Below are positions 18,381-26,222 of a DNA stretch of 64,000 nt, one piece after another. The DNA comes from an uncultured Phycicoccus sp. Its GTDB lineage: Bacteria > Actinomycetota > Actinomycetes > Actinomycetales > Dermatophilaceae. The position numbers were made by a program, and so were the translations under genes. Each line of letters opens with the position of its first letter. Within the stretch, counting starts at the first letter, position 1. The notes beneath the pieces were generated by a model. The model made no database searches, was not told where the DNA came from, and worked only from the letters and a program-made list of their open reading frames with translations. The DNA is taken from contig NZ_CANLZR010000001.1 of NCBI RefSeq assembly GCF_947495705.1, forward strand, positions 558,001 to 622,000, in the 5' to 3' direction.

Positions 18381-18432
18381 GGTACCCCAAGGCGCCGCAG
18401 TCCGCGACAGCGACCGACCGACAGGTGGCGCG

Positions 18433-20862
18433 ATGAAGACCGACGTCTTGACGCCCCAAACGGTCTTCTATCTGCCCCAGCACCTCGTAGTGCCTCTCTT
18501 CCAGCGGCCTTATGTGTGGGACGAGACGGAACAGTGGTTGCCCTTCTGGCAGGACGTTGCGAGATTGACTGAGATGCGCCTTGCGAATCCGTACTCGGCA
18601 CCCACCCACTTTCTCGGCGCCGTAGTACTCCAGGCAGTCGACGGTCAGCAGGGTGCGGTCCCGCAGAAGAACGTGATCGATGGGCAGCAGCGCCTGACGA
18701 CCCTGCAGCTGCTGGTCGATGCTGCCGCGTCGGTGTTGGAAGAGCGGGGGTTCGACGGACTCGCCCAACGATTTGACGATCTCACGCACAACCGCGCGTA
18801 CGGACACGGTGGGGCGGCCACGCTCAAAGTGACACACACAAACGCCGACGGTTCTGCCTTCCGCGAGGTCATGGATTCTGAACCTCCGGTTGACCACTCA
18901 TCTCTGAAGCATGCCAAGTCTCGGATCACTCGGGCCCACGAGTTCTTCACGCGCAAGGTCGACGAGTGGATCGGAATTGAACCTGCGGCTGAAGATCGCG
19001 CCTCGGCGCTGATGGAGTCCATCAGCCAAGGCCTTCAGCTCGTCGTCATCGACTTACTGGCGAGCGAGAACTCGCAGGAGATCTTCGAGACGCTCAACGC
19101 GCGCGGGACCCCGCTCACCGCGGCCGACCTCATCAAGAACTTCGTCTTCCAACGCCTCGAGAGCGAAGGTGCCGACATTCGTCTGGCCTACGCCGAGGAC
19201 TGGCCCTTCGAGACGAAGTTCTGGGAGCAGGACGTCAGTGTCGGCCGCTACACCATGAGCCGTAGCTCGCTGTTCCTGAGTCAATGGCTCGGTAGCCGTC
19301 TTGGCGAAGAGGTCAGTCCTCGACAGACGTTCGTCCGCTTCAAGAGCTACGTCGACCACGAGGCCGGCGTGACCATGCTGGACCTCCTTCGTGCTATCAA
19401 AGCCCAGGCCGAGCTTTACCGCGATTGGACCGAGGCGGCCGAAGACACGTCCCGGACGCTAAGCCGGGCGCAGCTGGCCATCTATCGCATGCGCAGCGGC
19501 GGCGTCGAGCTCCTCAAGCCAGCCATGATCTGGCTTTACGACCCCGAGAACGCAATCCCCCACGCGGTAGCCGACGAGGTTCTTGCCATGCTCGAGTCAT
19601 GGATGGTGCGACGGCAGCTCCTACGTCTTACCTCCGCTGACTTGGGCCGGATCGTGGCTGACATCATCAGTCGGCACCGGACGACGCCTGCAGACCAGTT
19701 GAAAGCCGCTGTCGAGGCTCAGTTGAGCCGTCTGGACGCCTCGTCGACGTACTGGCCAGGGGACGACGACGTGCGCCAGCACCTGCAGACGGAACAGGCG
19801 TACAGCCGCTACACGCGCGGTCGGTTGCGGATGTACCTCGAGGCGGTCGAAGACCACCTGCGATCGGTCCACGGATATCAGCAGGTAGCCCGCGTTGGGT
19901 ACCCAATCGAGCACGTGCTGCCGCAAAAGTGGCAGACCTACTGGCCCGTCGAGGACATCGAGGCCGAGCTCGCGAGGAGTGAGCACGTCCACCGACTTGG
20001 GAACCTGACGCTCCTGACGACGAGCCTAAACAGCACGGTGTCGAACGGTCCATGGGATGGGGAAAGCGGTAAGCGAGCCCACATCTCCGCTCACGACGCC
20101 CTCCTTGTCAATCGGCCCTTCGACAGACAGGACACGTGGGATGAGGCGGCCATCGATGCACGTACCGGCTGGCTGACGGACCGGCTGCTCGAGGTCTGGC
20201 CGGTCCCCGACGGGCACCTAGGAGAGATCAAAGACGCGCAAGCCAGAGACAACACCTGGGTCGAGGTCAAGCACTTGCTGGCGGCAGGGTTGCTCGCGCC
20301 GGGAACGATTCTGCGGGCCCGACCCGGTCAGTGGGGGGCCGTAGAGGCCGTCGTCCTTGCCGATGGCCAACTACAGATAGGTGACCGTGTCTTCTCGACC
20401 CCTTCAAGCGCGGGACAGTACGCCAAGTCCGGGAAGACGACTAACGGCTGGCGATTCTGGCGGGTCGATGACAACCAGTCTCTTGCTGACGTTCGCTCCG
20501 CTTATCGAGGGGAGAGGGCGGAGAGAACGGCCGGCTTTGACTGGTCACCCCTTCACGAGATTCTAGAAGTCCTGCCAGCAGCCCGGTGGACCTCCTACAG
20601 GGACCTGGCCGACGCGATCGGTACGGCACCTCAGCCGCTGGGTGGCCACATCACGAACTGTCGGCAGTGCGCCCACCCTTGGCGTGTTCTCAACGCGGAC
20701 GGTCGCGTGGCGGCCAAGTTCTCGTGGAGCGACCCGAGCGACACCCGAGTGCCGGCAGATCTTCTGCGCGAGGAAGGTGTTCGTCTCGTCGACGGCGTCG
20801 CCGACCCCGAGCAACGACTTGATACCGATGCGCTGCTAGCCCTGCTTGCCGAGGATGACTAG
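18433..20862 (+). CDS. GmrSD-type restriction enzyme (DUF262-DUF1524) with RAMA-like and alkyltransferase-like C-terminal domains
   Basis: An 809-residue multidomain protein. The DUF262 (GmrS-like, NTP-dependent) domain spans about 1-240, with VPLFQRPYVW at 20-29, FLGAVVLQ and the signature DGQQR at 83-87. The DUF1524 HNH-like nuclease (GmrD) is near 430-600, with IEHVLPQKW and HRLGNLTLL (H494, H520, N524). Residues about 609-690 resemble a RAMA domain (VEVKHLLAAGLLAPG ending GWRFWRV). Residues 702-795 resemble the DNA-binding fold of O6-alkylguanine transferases, with WTSYRDLADAIG and PWRVLNADGRV. The acceptor Cys of PCHR is Trp, as in catalytically dead ATL proteins. I chose ATG 18433 because the DUF262 domain starts there. 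Likely a type IV, modification-dependent restriction enzyme. Confidence 0.85.
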   Translation: MKTDVLTPQTVFYLPQHLVVPLFQRPYVWDETEQWLPFWQDVARLTEMRLANPYSAPTHFLGAVVLQAVDGQQGAVPQKNVIDGQQRLTTLQLLVDAAASVLEERGFDGLAQRFDDLTHNRAYGHGGAATLKVTHTNADGSAFREVMDSEPPVDHSSLKHAKSRITRAHEFFTRKVDEWIGIEPAAEDRASALMESISQGLQLVVIDLLASENSQEIFETLNARGTPLTAADLIKNFVFQRLESEGADIRLAYAEDWPFETKFWEQDVSVGRYTMSRSSLFLSQWLGSRLGEEVSPRQTFVRFKSYVDHEAGVTMLDLLRAIKAQAELYRDWTEAAEDTSRTLSRAQLAIYRMRSGGVELLKPAMIWLYDPENAIPHAVADEVLAMLESWMVRRQLLRLTSADLGRIVADIISRHRTTPADQLKAAVEAQLSRLDASSTYWPGDDDVRQHLQTEQAYSRYTRGRLRMYLEAVEDHLRSVHGYQQVARVGYPIEHVLPQKWQTYWPVEDIEAELARSEHVHRLGNLTLLTTSLNSTVSNGPWDGESGKRAHISAHDALLVNRPFDRQDTWDEAAIDARTGWLTDRLLEVWPVPDGHLGEIKDAQARDNTWVEVKHLLAAGLLAPGTILRARPGQWGAVEAVVLADGQLQIGDRVFSTPSSAGQYAKSGKTTNGWRFWRVDDNQSLADVRSAYRGERAERTAGFDWSPLHEILEVLPAARWTSYRDLADAIGTAPQPLGGHITNCRQCAHPWRVLNADGRVAAKFSWSDPSDTRVPADLLREEGVRLVDGVADPEQRLDTDALLALLAEDD

Positions 20863-21080
20863 CTGTGATGTCCAGGCACCGGGCAGGAGCGTTCCAGAGA
20901 GACAGGACCTCATGCTTGGGGCGACATCAATTCGCCGTCGACGCCAGCGGGCGCAGCACGGCCGCCGTCTAAACGATCTTTTCGGCCACAGCGATGCGCT
21001 GTGCATGAGGGTTCGGGATTGCGCGACGTCGCATGGGCCCGCTGGTCCCCGGCAGGCACCGGTAAGGGCAGGCCACGAGG
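20863..21080. other. Intergenic region in the worn right part of the island
   Basis: No gene, terminator or RNA is convincing here. Short frames present on both strands show no family resemblance and no good ribosome binding site. Confidence 0.4.
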
Positions 21081-21408
21081 GTGGCGCCCAAGAGCGCCGG
21101 GCTCACAGTCCTCGCCGCCTTCTTCCTGCCGGGTCTCGGGCAGTTCGCCAACGGCCAGCCAAGCAAGGGCGCCCGCTTCCTGGTCGGCTGACGCCCTCAG
21201 CCTTCTGCTGATGTGCGTCCTCGTTGGCTTCCTCGCCGGACCGGCGCTGTGGATCTGGTTGATGGTGGACGCATACGCCGGCGCTCAGGCGGCGAGGACT
21301 GCCGCGAGGTGCCGTTCGAGGGCGGAGGTGGTCGGCGGGCCGTCCTCCTCCGGGTCTGAGTCGGACCCCCAGCCGAGGAGCGGGGGAGCCAGGGACCGGT
21401 GCGTGTGA
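21081..21408 (+). pseudogene. Frameshifted small TM2/DUF5683-like membrane protein
   Basis: From GTG 21081 one frame reads a typical small-membrane-protein N-terminus (APKSAGLTVLAAFFLPGLGQ, then FANGQPSKGARFLVG) and stops at 21189-21191. The expected second half (LSLLLMCVLVGFLAGPALWI, then WLMVDAYAGAQAA) follows immediately in the next frame (+1). Joined, they give a normal two-helix protein of the kind that ends in a DAY motif. A single base gain near 21185-21191 explains the break. It is either a genuine pseudogene or a sequencing error. Confidence 0.6.
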
Positions 21409-21558
21409 CCGGCCGGCGCGCGGCGCTCGATCTCGCGCGGGCCGGCGCGGCTGACGGTGACCTGCCGGCCGGGGGCCTCCGCCCGACCTCATCAGCGAGA
21501 TCGGCAGTCCGCAGGTTGCGAAGCGGCTGGGCATCGTTTGACCGGCGGACAAGGACCG

Positions 21559-21936
21559 TTAGTCCACCTTCGGCGTGACCTCGTTCAACTCGGGGGACAG
21601 CTCGTTGATCAAAGCGGCCTTCACCTGACGTGTGTCCTCGGTGTAGGTGACTCGGAAGGTGCAGCGTTCGAGCCAAGCGCGGATCTCCTCGCGTGTCGCT
21701 GTCCGGCCCAGCTCTTTGTCCAGAATGCGACCCACCTTCTCGTGCAGGATCGACGCCTCGCGGTCACCCGTGAGGTGCATCCGCACGCGCGAACGAGTGG
21801 AACCGCTGAGTCCGACGTACAAAGCTCGACCGCCGGGGCGGTACACCACGTGCACGCCCGGGTCATCGGCCAGTCCGGCGAGGGCGGACTCGTCTCCCAG
21901 CGAACGGGCTGGGGAGAGCATGGACTCGACACTCAT
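21559..21936 (-). CDS. GIY-YIG nuclease family protein
   Basis: A 125-residue protein with a GIY-YIG-like core: GVHVVYR, ALYVGLSGSTRSRVRMHL and a terminal KAALINELSPELNE that supplies the family's conserved Glu and Asn. Such domains cut DNA; small standalone versions have varied or unknown roles. ATG 21936 has GGAGG eight bases upstream and is preferred to the longer frame from 21972. It lies at the right edge of the defence island beside a NERD gene, so a nuclease role in defence or a mobile element is plausible but unproven. Confidence 0.75.
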   Translation of the reverse strand: MSVESMLSPARSLGDESALAGLADDPGVHVVYRPGGRALYVGLSGSTRSRVRMHLTGDREASILHEKVGRILDKELGRTATREEIRAWLERCTFRVTYTEDTRQVKAALINELSPELNEVTPKVD

Positions 21937-22061
21937 CACGAACCTCCGACCAGAGGGGATGTCGAGGCCCACGTTACGCAGGCCGAGCCGAGTGGCGTCA
22001 GCGAAGACGCTGCGCGCGTGGGGCCCGGCCAGGATCAGCTAGGACGTCGGCATCCACTTGG

Positions 22062-22960
22062 TCACTTCGGGGCTCCCGTCGTCATGGAAGGAAGCCGCTG
22101 CGCGGCGAGGCGAGCCACCTCGAGGCGTTGGGCGTCGTCCCACTCGCCGTCGGCCGAGACCAACTGGGCCAAGCCCCTGAGCCCGCACAGCCGGACGCCG
22201 TTGACGCGTCGATCCTCTCGCGCATCGGCAGCAGCCCGTCGACGAAGCACAGGACCGGGACGACCGGGGAGCCCTCCAGGTCGCTGCCGACCAGCGCGCC
22301 GGCGACGACATCGCGCTGCGTGCGCATGGCGGTGACGAGAGCGTCGCGCTTACGGTTCTTCACCTTGAGAGTCTCGATGCGAGGTCCGAACAGCCCGCCG
22401 CTGCGCTCCACCGACACCTCGGCGTCCTTGTAGTACTTCGCGTCGATGACGAAGATGCCGGCGGCCCCGACGAAGAGGTGGTCGATGTTCGACCGCTTGC
22501 CCGGGACGCGGCGGTCATGGAGGGCATAGCCGGCGCCGGCCTCGGTGCGTTCGAGCAGGGCTTTGGCGACGCGCTCCTCGCCGACAGCACCGACCTTCCA
22601 GGCGTGGGTGGTCTGCCGCCCATCCGGGTAGAAGAACGAGTTGAGGGCTCGCCAGACTGCACTGCGCTCGGCGCGGGCTGCGTCGTCCTTCGCCTTACGT
22701 CGCTCGTACTCCCTGAGAGCAGCGGCGCCAGCCACACCGACGTCGATGACCGGCTCCTCCGGCTCCGGTGCGACGTCGGGCTCCTCGACCGATGCCGCCG
22801 GAGTCGACTCCCGCAGCGGGGTGACGCTTTCGTCCAAGCAGGGGAGACACAGCACCCTCTTGGCCTCCCGGTCGTATGCCGCCCGCTCGCCCTTCGCGAT
22901 CGCCGTGCCGCAGTGGCATTCGCCGGCGTAGCGGAGCCGCATCACCTTCACGTCCGACAC
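22062..22960 (-). pseudogene. NERD-domain protein, frameshifted near the C-terminus
   Basis: The first 255 residues read normally: an N-terminal zinc-ribbon-like part (RLRYAGECHCG, CLPC), an acidic linker, then a NERD nuclease-related domain (VGAVGEERVAKALLE, SNIDHLFVGAAGIFVIDAKY). At about 22205-22209 the frame breaks. The expected C-terminal residues (VNGVRLCGLRGLAQLVSADG and on to PSMTTGAPK) continue in another frame and stop at 22062, while the original frame runs on as unrelated low-complexity sequence to 22082. Two extra bases (GC in GACGCGTC) explain the shift. GTG 22960 has GGGGAGG six bases upstream. The nuclease core is intact, so a truncated protein could still act. Confidence 0.7.
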
Positions 22961-23249
22961 CCTCATCCTCCCCAGGTCGCCGCATCGACACCGGCGCGTG
23001 CTGCAGAGCTTCGCCACTCCACATGGACAGAAGGTAGGGCGTGAGCGAGGCGCACCGTGAGAACTTGAAACGAACCGTCAGCCCTCGGCGACGTGGCGAG
23101 GCGGCCGACGTTCTCGATCGCGTGTTCCGTCCGACAGGCGCTCACGACCACAGGGGCCCCTGGTCGCGCCCGAATATGGCTCATTCGTGGCATAGGCAGG
23201 ACGGTGAAACCTCCCTACCGTCGTGCTGGATGACTGGAGGGAGAGCGCC

Positions 23250-23366
23250 ATGCGAATCGCGGCGTTGGGCGCCACGGGGACGGCCGCCGGCGCGTTCGTC
23301 GACCGCGGCCGGTTGCCTCTCACCAGCGCCGATCCCGGGCCGGCCGGGGCATCGGCGTCCACCTAG
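23250..23366 (+). pseudogene. Remnant of a Rossmann-fold (NmrA-like) NAD(P)-binding gene
   Basis: A 38-codon frame with an excellent ribosome site (GGAGGGAG, 23237-23244). It begins MRIAALGATGTAAGAFVDRG, the dinucleotide-binding N-terminus (GATG) of NAD(P)-dependent epimerases, then loses resemblance and stops at 23366. Most of the gene seems deleted. A genuine 38-residue protein cannot be excluded. It lies 21 bp upstream of the MBL-fold gene. Confidence 0.45.
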
Positions 23367-23387
23367 CGAATCCCTCGAGGAGAGACC

Positions 23388-24224
23388 ATGGAGCAGCACC
23401 GCATCGGCGCGGACATCACCGTGCTCAGCGACAACGCCGAGGTACCCGGGATCGGCTTCCTGCCGGTCAACACGTTCGTCATCCATGGCGAGCAGCCCGT
23501 CGTCGTCGACACCGGGCTCAGCACCCCCGACAAGGACTACGTGTCGGCACTGGCCCAGGTCATCGACCCCGCTGACGTGCGCTGGGTCTGGCTCACCCAC
23601 CCCGACCGCGACCACACCGGCGGGCTGTGGCAGCTGCTCGAGGCGGCGCCCCAGGCGAAGCTGATCACCACCTTCGGCGGCGCCGGGATCCTGGGCTGCG
23701 AGTACGAGGTCCCGATGCACCGGCTGCAGCTGCTCAACCCCGGGCAGTCCCTGGACATCGGCGACCGGACCCTCACCGCGTGGCGCCCGCCGCTGTTCGA
23801 CAGCCCGGTCACCGTCGGCTTCCAGGAGAGCCTCGGCGGAGCCCTCCTCGCCTCCGACTGCTTCGGCGGGCCCATGCCCAGCGCGGAGCTCGCGAGCGGG
23901 CCCGACCTGCGCGAGGTCTCCGACGACGAGCGGCGTGCTGCTCAGCTGCTGTGGGCGGCGGTCGACAGCCCCTGGGTCCGTTGGATGGACCGCGCCGTGC
24001 ATGTTCGGCACGTCGACCAGCTGCGGGCGATGACACCGTCGGCCATCCTCAGCACGCATCTCCCGCCGGCGGTCGGCATGAACGACAAGCTGTACGAGAC
24101 GCTGCTCGAGGCGCCGGACGGCCCGGAGTTCTCGTGGCCCGACCAGGCCGCGCTGGATGCGATGCTGGCGAGCTTCGAACCGCCGACGTCGGCGTCCGCT
24201 GCGGCCCCGGCTCCGGTGGGGTGA
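23388..24224 (+). CDS. MBL-fold metallo-hydrolase
   Basis: A 278-residue protein of the metallo-beta-lactamase fold. The metal motif HPDRDH (H71, D73, D75, H76 in the HxDxDH pattern) is intact. The N-terminal NTFVIHGEQPVVVDTGL strand pair is typical of flavodiiron/ODP-like and alkylsulfatase-distant hydrolases. ASDCFGGP near 155 supplies a further ligand Asp and LSTHLPP a possible late His. The substrate is unknown. The start has GAGGAGAGACC upstream. It is transcribed toward the acyl-CoA synthetase but is separated from it by an operator/promoter region, so it is probably a separate unit. Confidence 0.88.
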   Translation: MEQHRIGADITVLSDNAEVPGIGFLPVNTFVIHGEQPVVVDTGLSTPDKDYVSALAQVIDPADVRWVWLTHPDRDHTGGLWQLLEAAPQAKLITTFGGAGILGCEYEVPMHRLQLLNPGQSLDIGDRTLTAWRPPLFDSPVTVGFQESLGGALLASDCFGGPMPSAELASGPDLREVSDDERRAAQLLWAAVDSPWVRWMDRAVHVRHVDQLRAMTPSAILSTHLPPAVGMNDKLYETLLEAPDGPEFSWPDQAALDAMLASFEPPTSASAAAPAPVG

Positions 24225-24296
24225 CGGCGCCGCCGGCCGCCTCGGCCTGACCGCCGAGACCGGCGTCTCGCCGTCGCCGGGCACGCGAGCATGCTG

Positions 24297-24316
24297 AACC
24301 TACGCCACCGTAGGTT
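24297..24316. promoter_or_regulatory. Palindromic operator candidate upstream of the acyl-CoA synthetase
   Basis: A perfect inverted repeat, AACCTACG and CGTAGGTT around CCAC, overlaps a likely -10 region (TAGGTT / TAGGGT). It lies 64 bp before the chosen start of the acyl-CoA synthetase. The spacing and symmetry fit a TetR-type dimer, the usual kind of regulator for actinobacterial fatty-acid genes. The regulator itself is not in this window. Confidence 0.6.
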
Positions 24317-24379
24317 AGGGTCGAGGTGGTCCTCGATGCCCGGCCTCGGGCAGGGCCGGGAAGGGACGGCGAAGGCCTG

Positions 24380-26059
24380 ATGACCGACAGCCCGTGGACG
24401 AAGAACTACGCTCCCGGAGTCCCCGCCACGGTCGACATCCCCGACCACTCGCTCGTCGACCTGCTCGACGCCTCCGTCGAGCGCTTCGGCGGCCACGTCG
24501 CGCTCGACTTCTACGGCGGCACCACAACGTACGCCGAGCTTGGGGAGCAGGTCGCCAAGGCAGCCCGGGCCCTGCACGACCTCGGGGTGCAGGCGGGTGA
24601 CCGGGTGGCGATCATCCTCCCCAACTGCCCGCAGCACGTCGTCGCCTTCTACGCGGTCCTGCGCCTCGGGGCGGTTGTGGTCGAGCACAACCCCCTCTAC
24701 ACACCCGAGGAGCTGCAGGTCCAGCTCGCCGACCACGGGGCCCGGCTCGCGATCGTGTGGGACAAGGCCGTGCCCGCGGTGCAGCAGGTGGCCGACCGGA
24801 CGAAGGTCGAGACCGTCGTCGCGGTCGACCTCACGACGGCGCTGCCCCGCCTCAAGCAGCTGATGCTCCGACTCCCGGTGCCCTCCGCCCGGGCCGCGCG
24901 GTCGGCGATGACGGCGCCGGCTCCGGGCAGCCTGTCCTGGGGGCGGCTCGTGGCGTCATCCGCGCCGCTCGACGCGGCCTGGCCGGGCCCGGCGAGCACG
25001 GACGTCGCGCTGCTCCAGTACACCGGCGGCACGACCGGCACCCCGAAGGGCGCCATCCTCACCCACCGGAACCTGCTCGCCAACGCCCTCCAGGGACGGG
25101 CGTGGGTGCCGGGCCTCGTCGACGGCGAGGAGACCGTCTACGCGGTGCTCCCGCTGTTCCACGCCTACGGCCTGACCCTGTGCCTCACCTTCGCGATGGG
25201 CATCGGCGCGACCCTCGTGCTCTTCCCGCGCTTCGACGTCGACCAGGTGCTCGAGGCGATGGGGCGCCGCCCGGCGACCTTCCTGCCGGCGGTGCCGCCG
25301 ATCTACCAGGCGCTCGCAGCCGCCGCCCGCGACCGCGGGGTGCCGCTGACGTCGGTGCGGGTCGGGCTCTCGGGGGCGATGGCGCTGCCGGTTGAGACGG
25401 TCGGGCTGTGGGAGGAGGTCTCCGGCGGCCTGCTCGTCGAGGGGTACGGGATGACCGAGTCCTCACCGATCACGATGGGCAACCCGGCGTCCTCGGGCCG
25501 GCGGCCGGGCACCATCGGAGTGCCGTTCCCGTCGACCGAGATGGGGGTCGTCGACCCTGAGGACCCGACCGTCGACCGGCCGAGCGGGGAGCGCGGCGAG
25601 CTGCTGGTCCGCGGGCCGCAGGTGTTCTCCGGCTACTGGCAGCAGCCCGGGGAGACCGAGCGCGTGCTGCTGCCGGACGGATGGCTGCGCACCGGCGACG
25701 TCGTGGTGGTGGACGACGATGGCTTCGTCACGGTCGTCGACCGGATCAAGGAGCTCATCATCACCGGCGGCTTCAACGTCTACCCCTCGGAGGTCGAAGC
25801 CGCGCTGCGCCGGGTCGACGGCGTGCTGGACGCGGCGGCCGTCGGGATGCCGACGGAGGCGGGCGGCGAGGAGGTCGTTGCGGCTGTGGTGGCCGAGCCG
25901 GGGGTCGGGCTCGACCCGGACGCGGTGCGCCTGGCGAGCCGGGAGCACCTGGCCGGATACAAGGTGCCGCGTCGGGTCGTCGTGGTCGACGAGCTGCCGC
26001 GCTCCCTCATCGGCAAGGTCCTGCGCCGGCAGGTCCGGGACGCCCTGCTGGTCGGGTAG
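24380..26059 (+). CDS. Long-chain fatty-acid--CoA ligase (FadD-like, AMP-binding)
   Basis: A 559-residue ANL-superfamily enzyme that activates a carboxylic acid with ATP and joins it to CoA. The motifs are complete: the phosphate loop YTGGTTGTPKGAILTH, GYGMTESSP, GWLRTGD, the hinge RIKELIITGGFNVYPSEVE, and the catalytic lysine in SLIGKVLRR near the C-terminus. MTDSPWTKNY is the conserved N-terminus, so ATG 24380 is preferred; GTG 24326, very near the predicted transcription start, would add 18 residues. Chain-length preference cannot be read from sequence. Expression is probably controlled by the palindrome at 24297-24316. Confidence 0.93.
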   Translation: MTDSPWTKNYAPGVPATVDIPDHSLVDLLDASVERFGGHVALDFYGGTTTYAELGEQVAKAARALHDLGVQAGDRVAIILPNCPQHVVAFYAVLRLGAVVVEHNPLYTPEELQVQLADHGARLAIVWDKAVPAVQQVADRTKVETVVAVDLTTALPRLKQLMLRLPVPSARAARSAMTAPAPGSLSWGRLVASSAPLDAAWPGPASTDVALLQYTGGTTGTPKGAILTHRNLLANALQGRAWVPGLVDGEETVYAVLPLFHAYGLTLCLTFAMGIGATLVLFPRFDVDQVLEAMGRRPATFLPAVPPIYQALAAAARDRGVPLTSVRVGLSGAMALPVETVGLWEEVSGGLLVEGYGMTESSPITMGNPASSGRRPGTIGVPFPSTEMGVVDPEDPTVDRPSGERGELLVRGPQVFSGYWQQPGETERVLLPDGWLRTGDVVVVDDDGFVTVVDRIKELIITGGFNVYPSEVEAALRRVDGVLDAAAVGMPTEAGGEEVVAAVVAEPGVGLDPDAVRLASREHLAGYKVPRRVVVVDELPRSLIGKVLRRQVRDALLVG

Positions 26060-26195
26060 CCGACCACGGCGGGGATGCGGACGGAGGTCGTCGGTCGTCG
26101 GTCGCCGGTGGCGGGTGTGGGCCCCGCCCTGTAGGGGCGTGCGGGACACCCTGAGCGTAGGCGGCGCGGGAGGCGAAGCCGCTGTTCAGAGGCCT

Positions 26196-26216
26196 GTCGG
26201 TGGTCCCGTCTAGTGT
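26196..26216 (+). promoter_or_regulatory. Conserved promoter element of DUF222 gene 1
   Basis: GTCGGTGGTC, five bases, then TAGTGT, which lies exactly six bases before ATG 26223. The same 10-mer, spacings and hexamer precede the second DUF222 gene (51580-51600). TAGTGT fits a -10 box that would make the transcript leaderless. Confidence 0.6.
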
Positions 26217-26222
26217 CTTCTC

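Noticed and set aside
20846-21211. Small plus-strand frame after the GmrSD gene
   Set aside because: No ribosome site or family resemblance, and it overlaps the recognisable frameshifted membrane gene in another frame.
9056-23249. Integrase, tRNA or att direct repeats bounding the defence island
   Set aside because: No integrase or transposase frame and no tRNA were seen, and I could not identify flanking direct repeats by eye.
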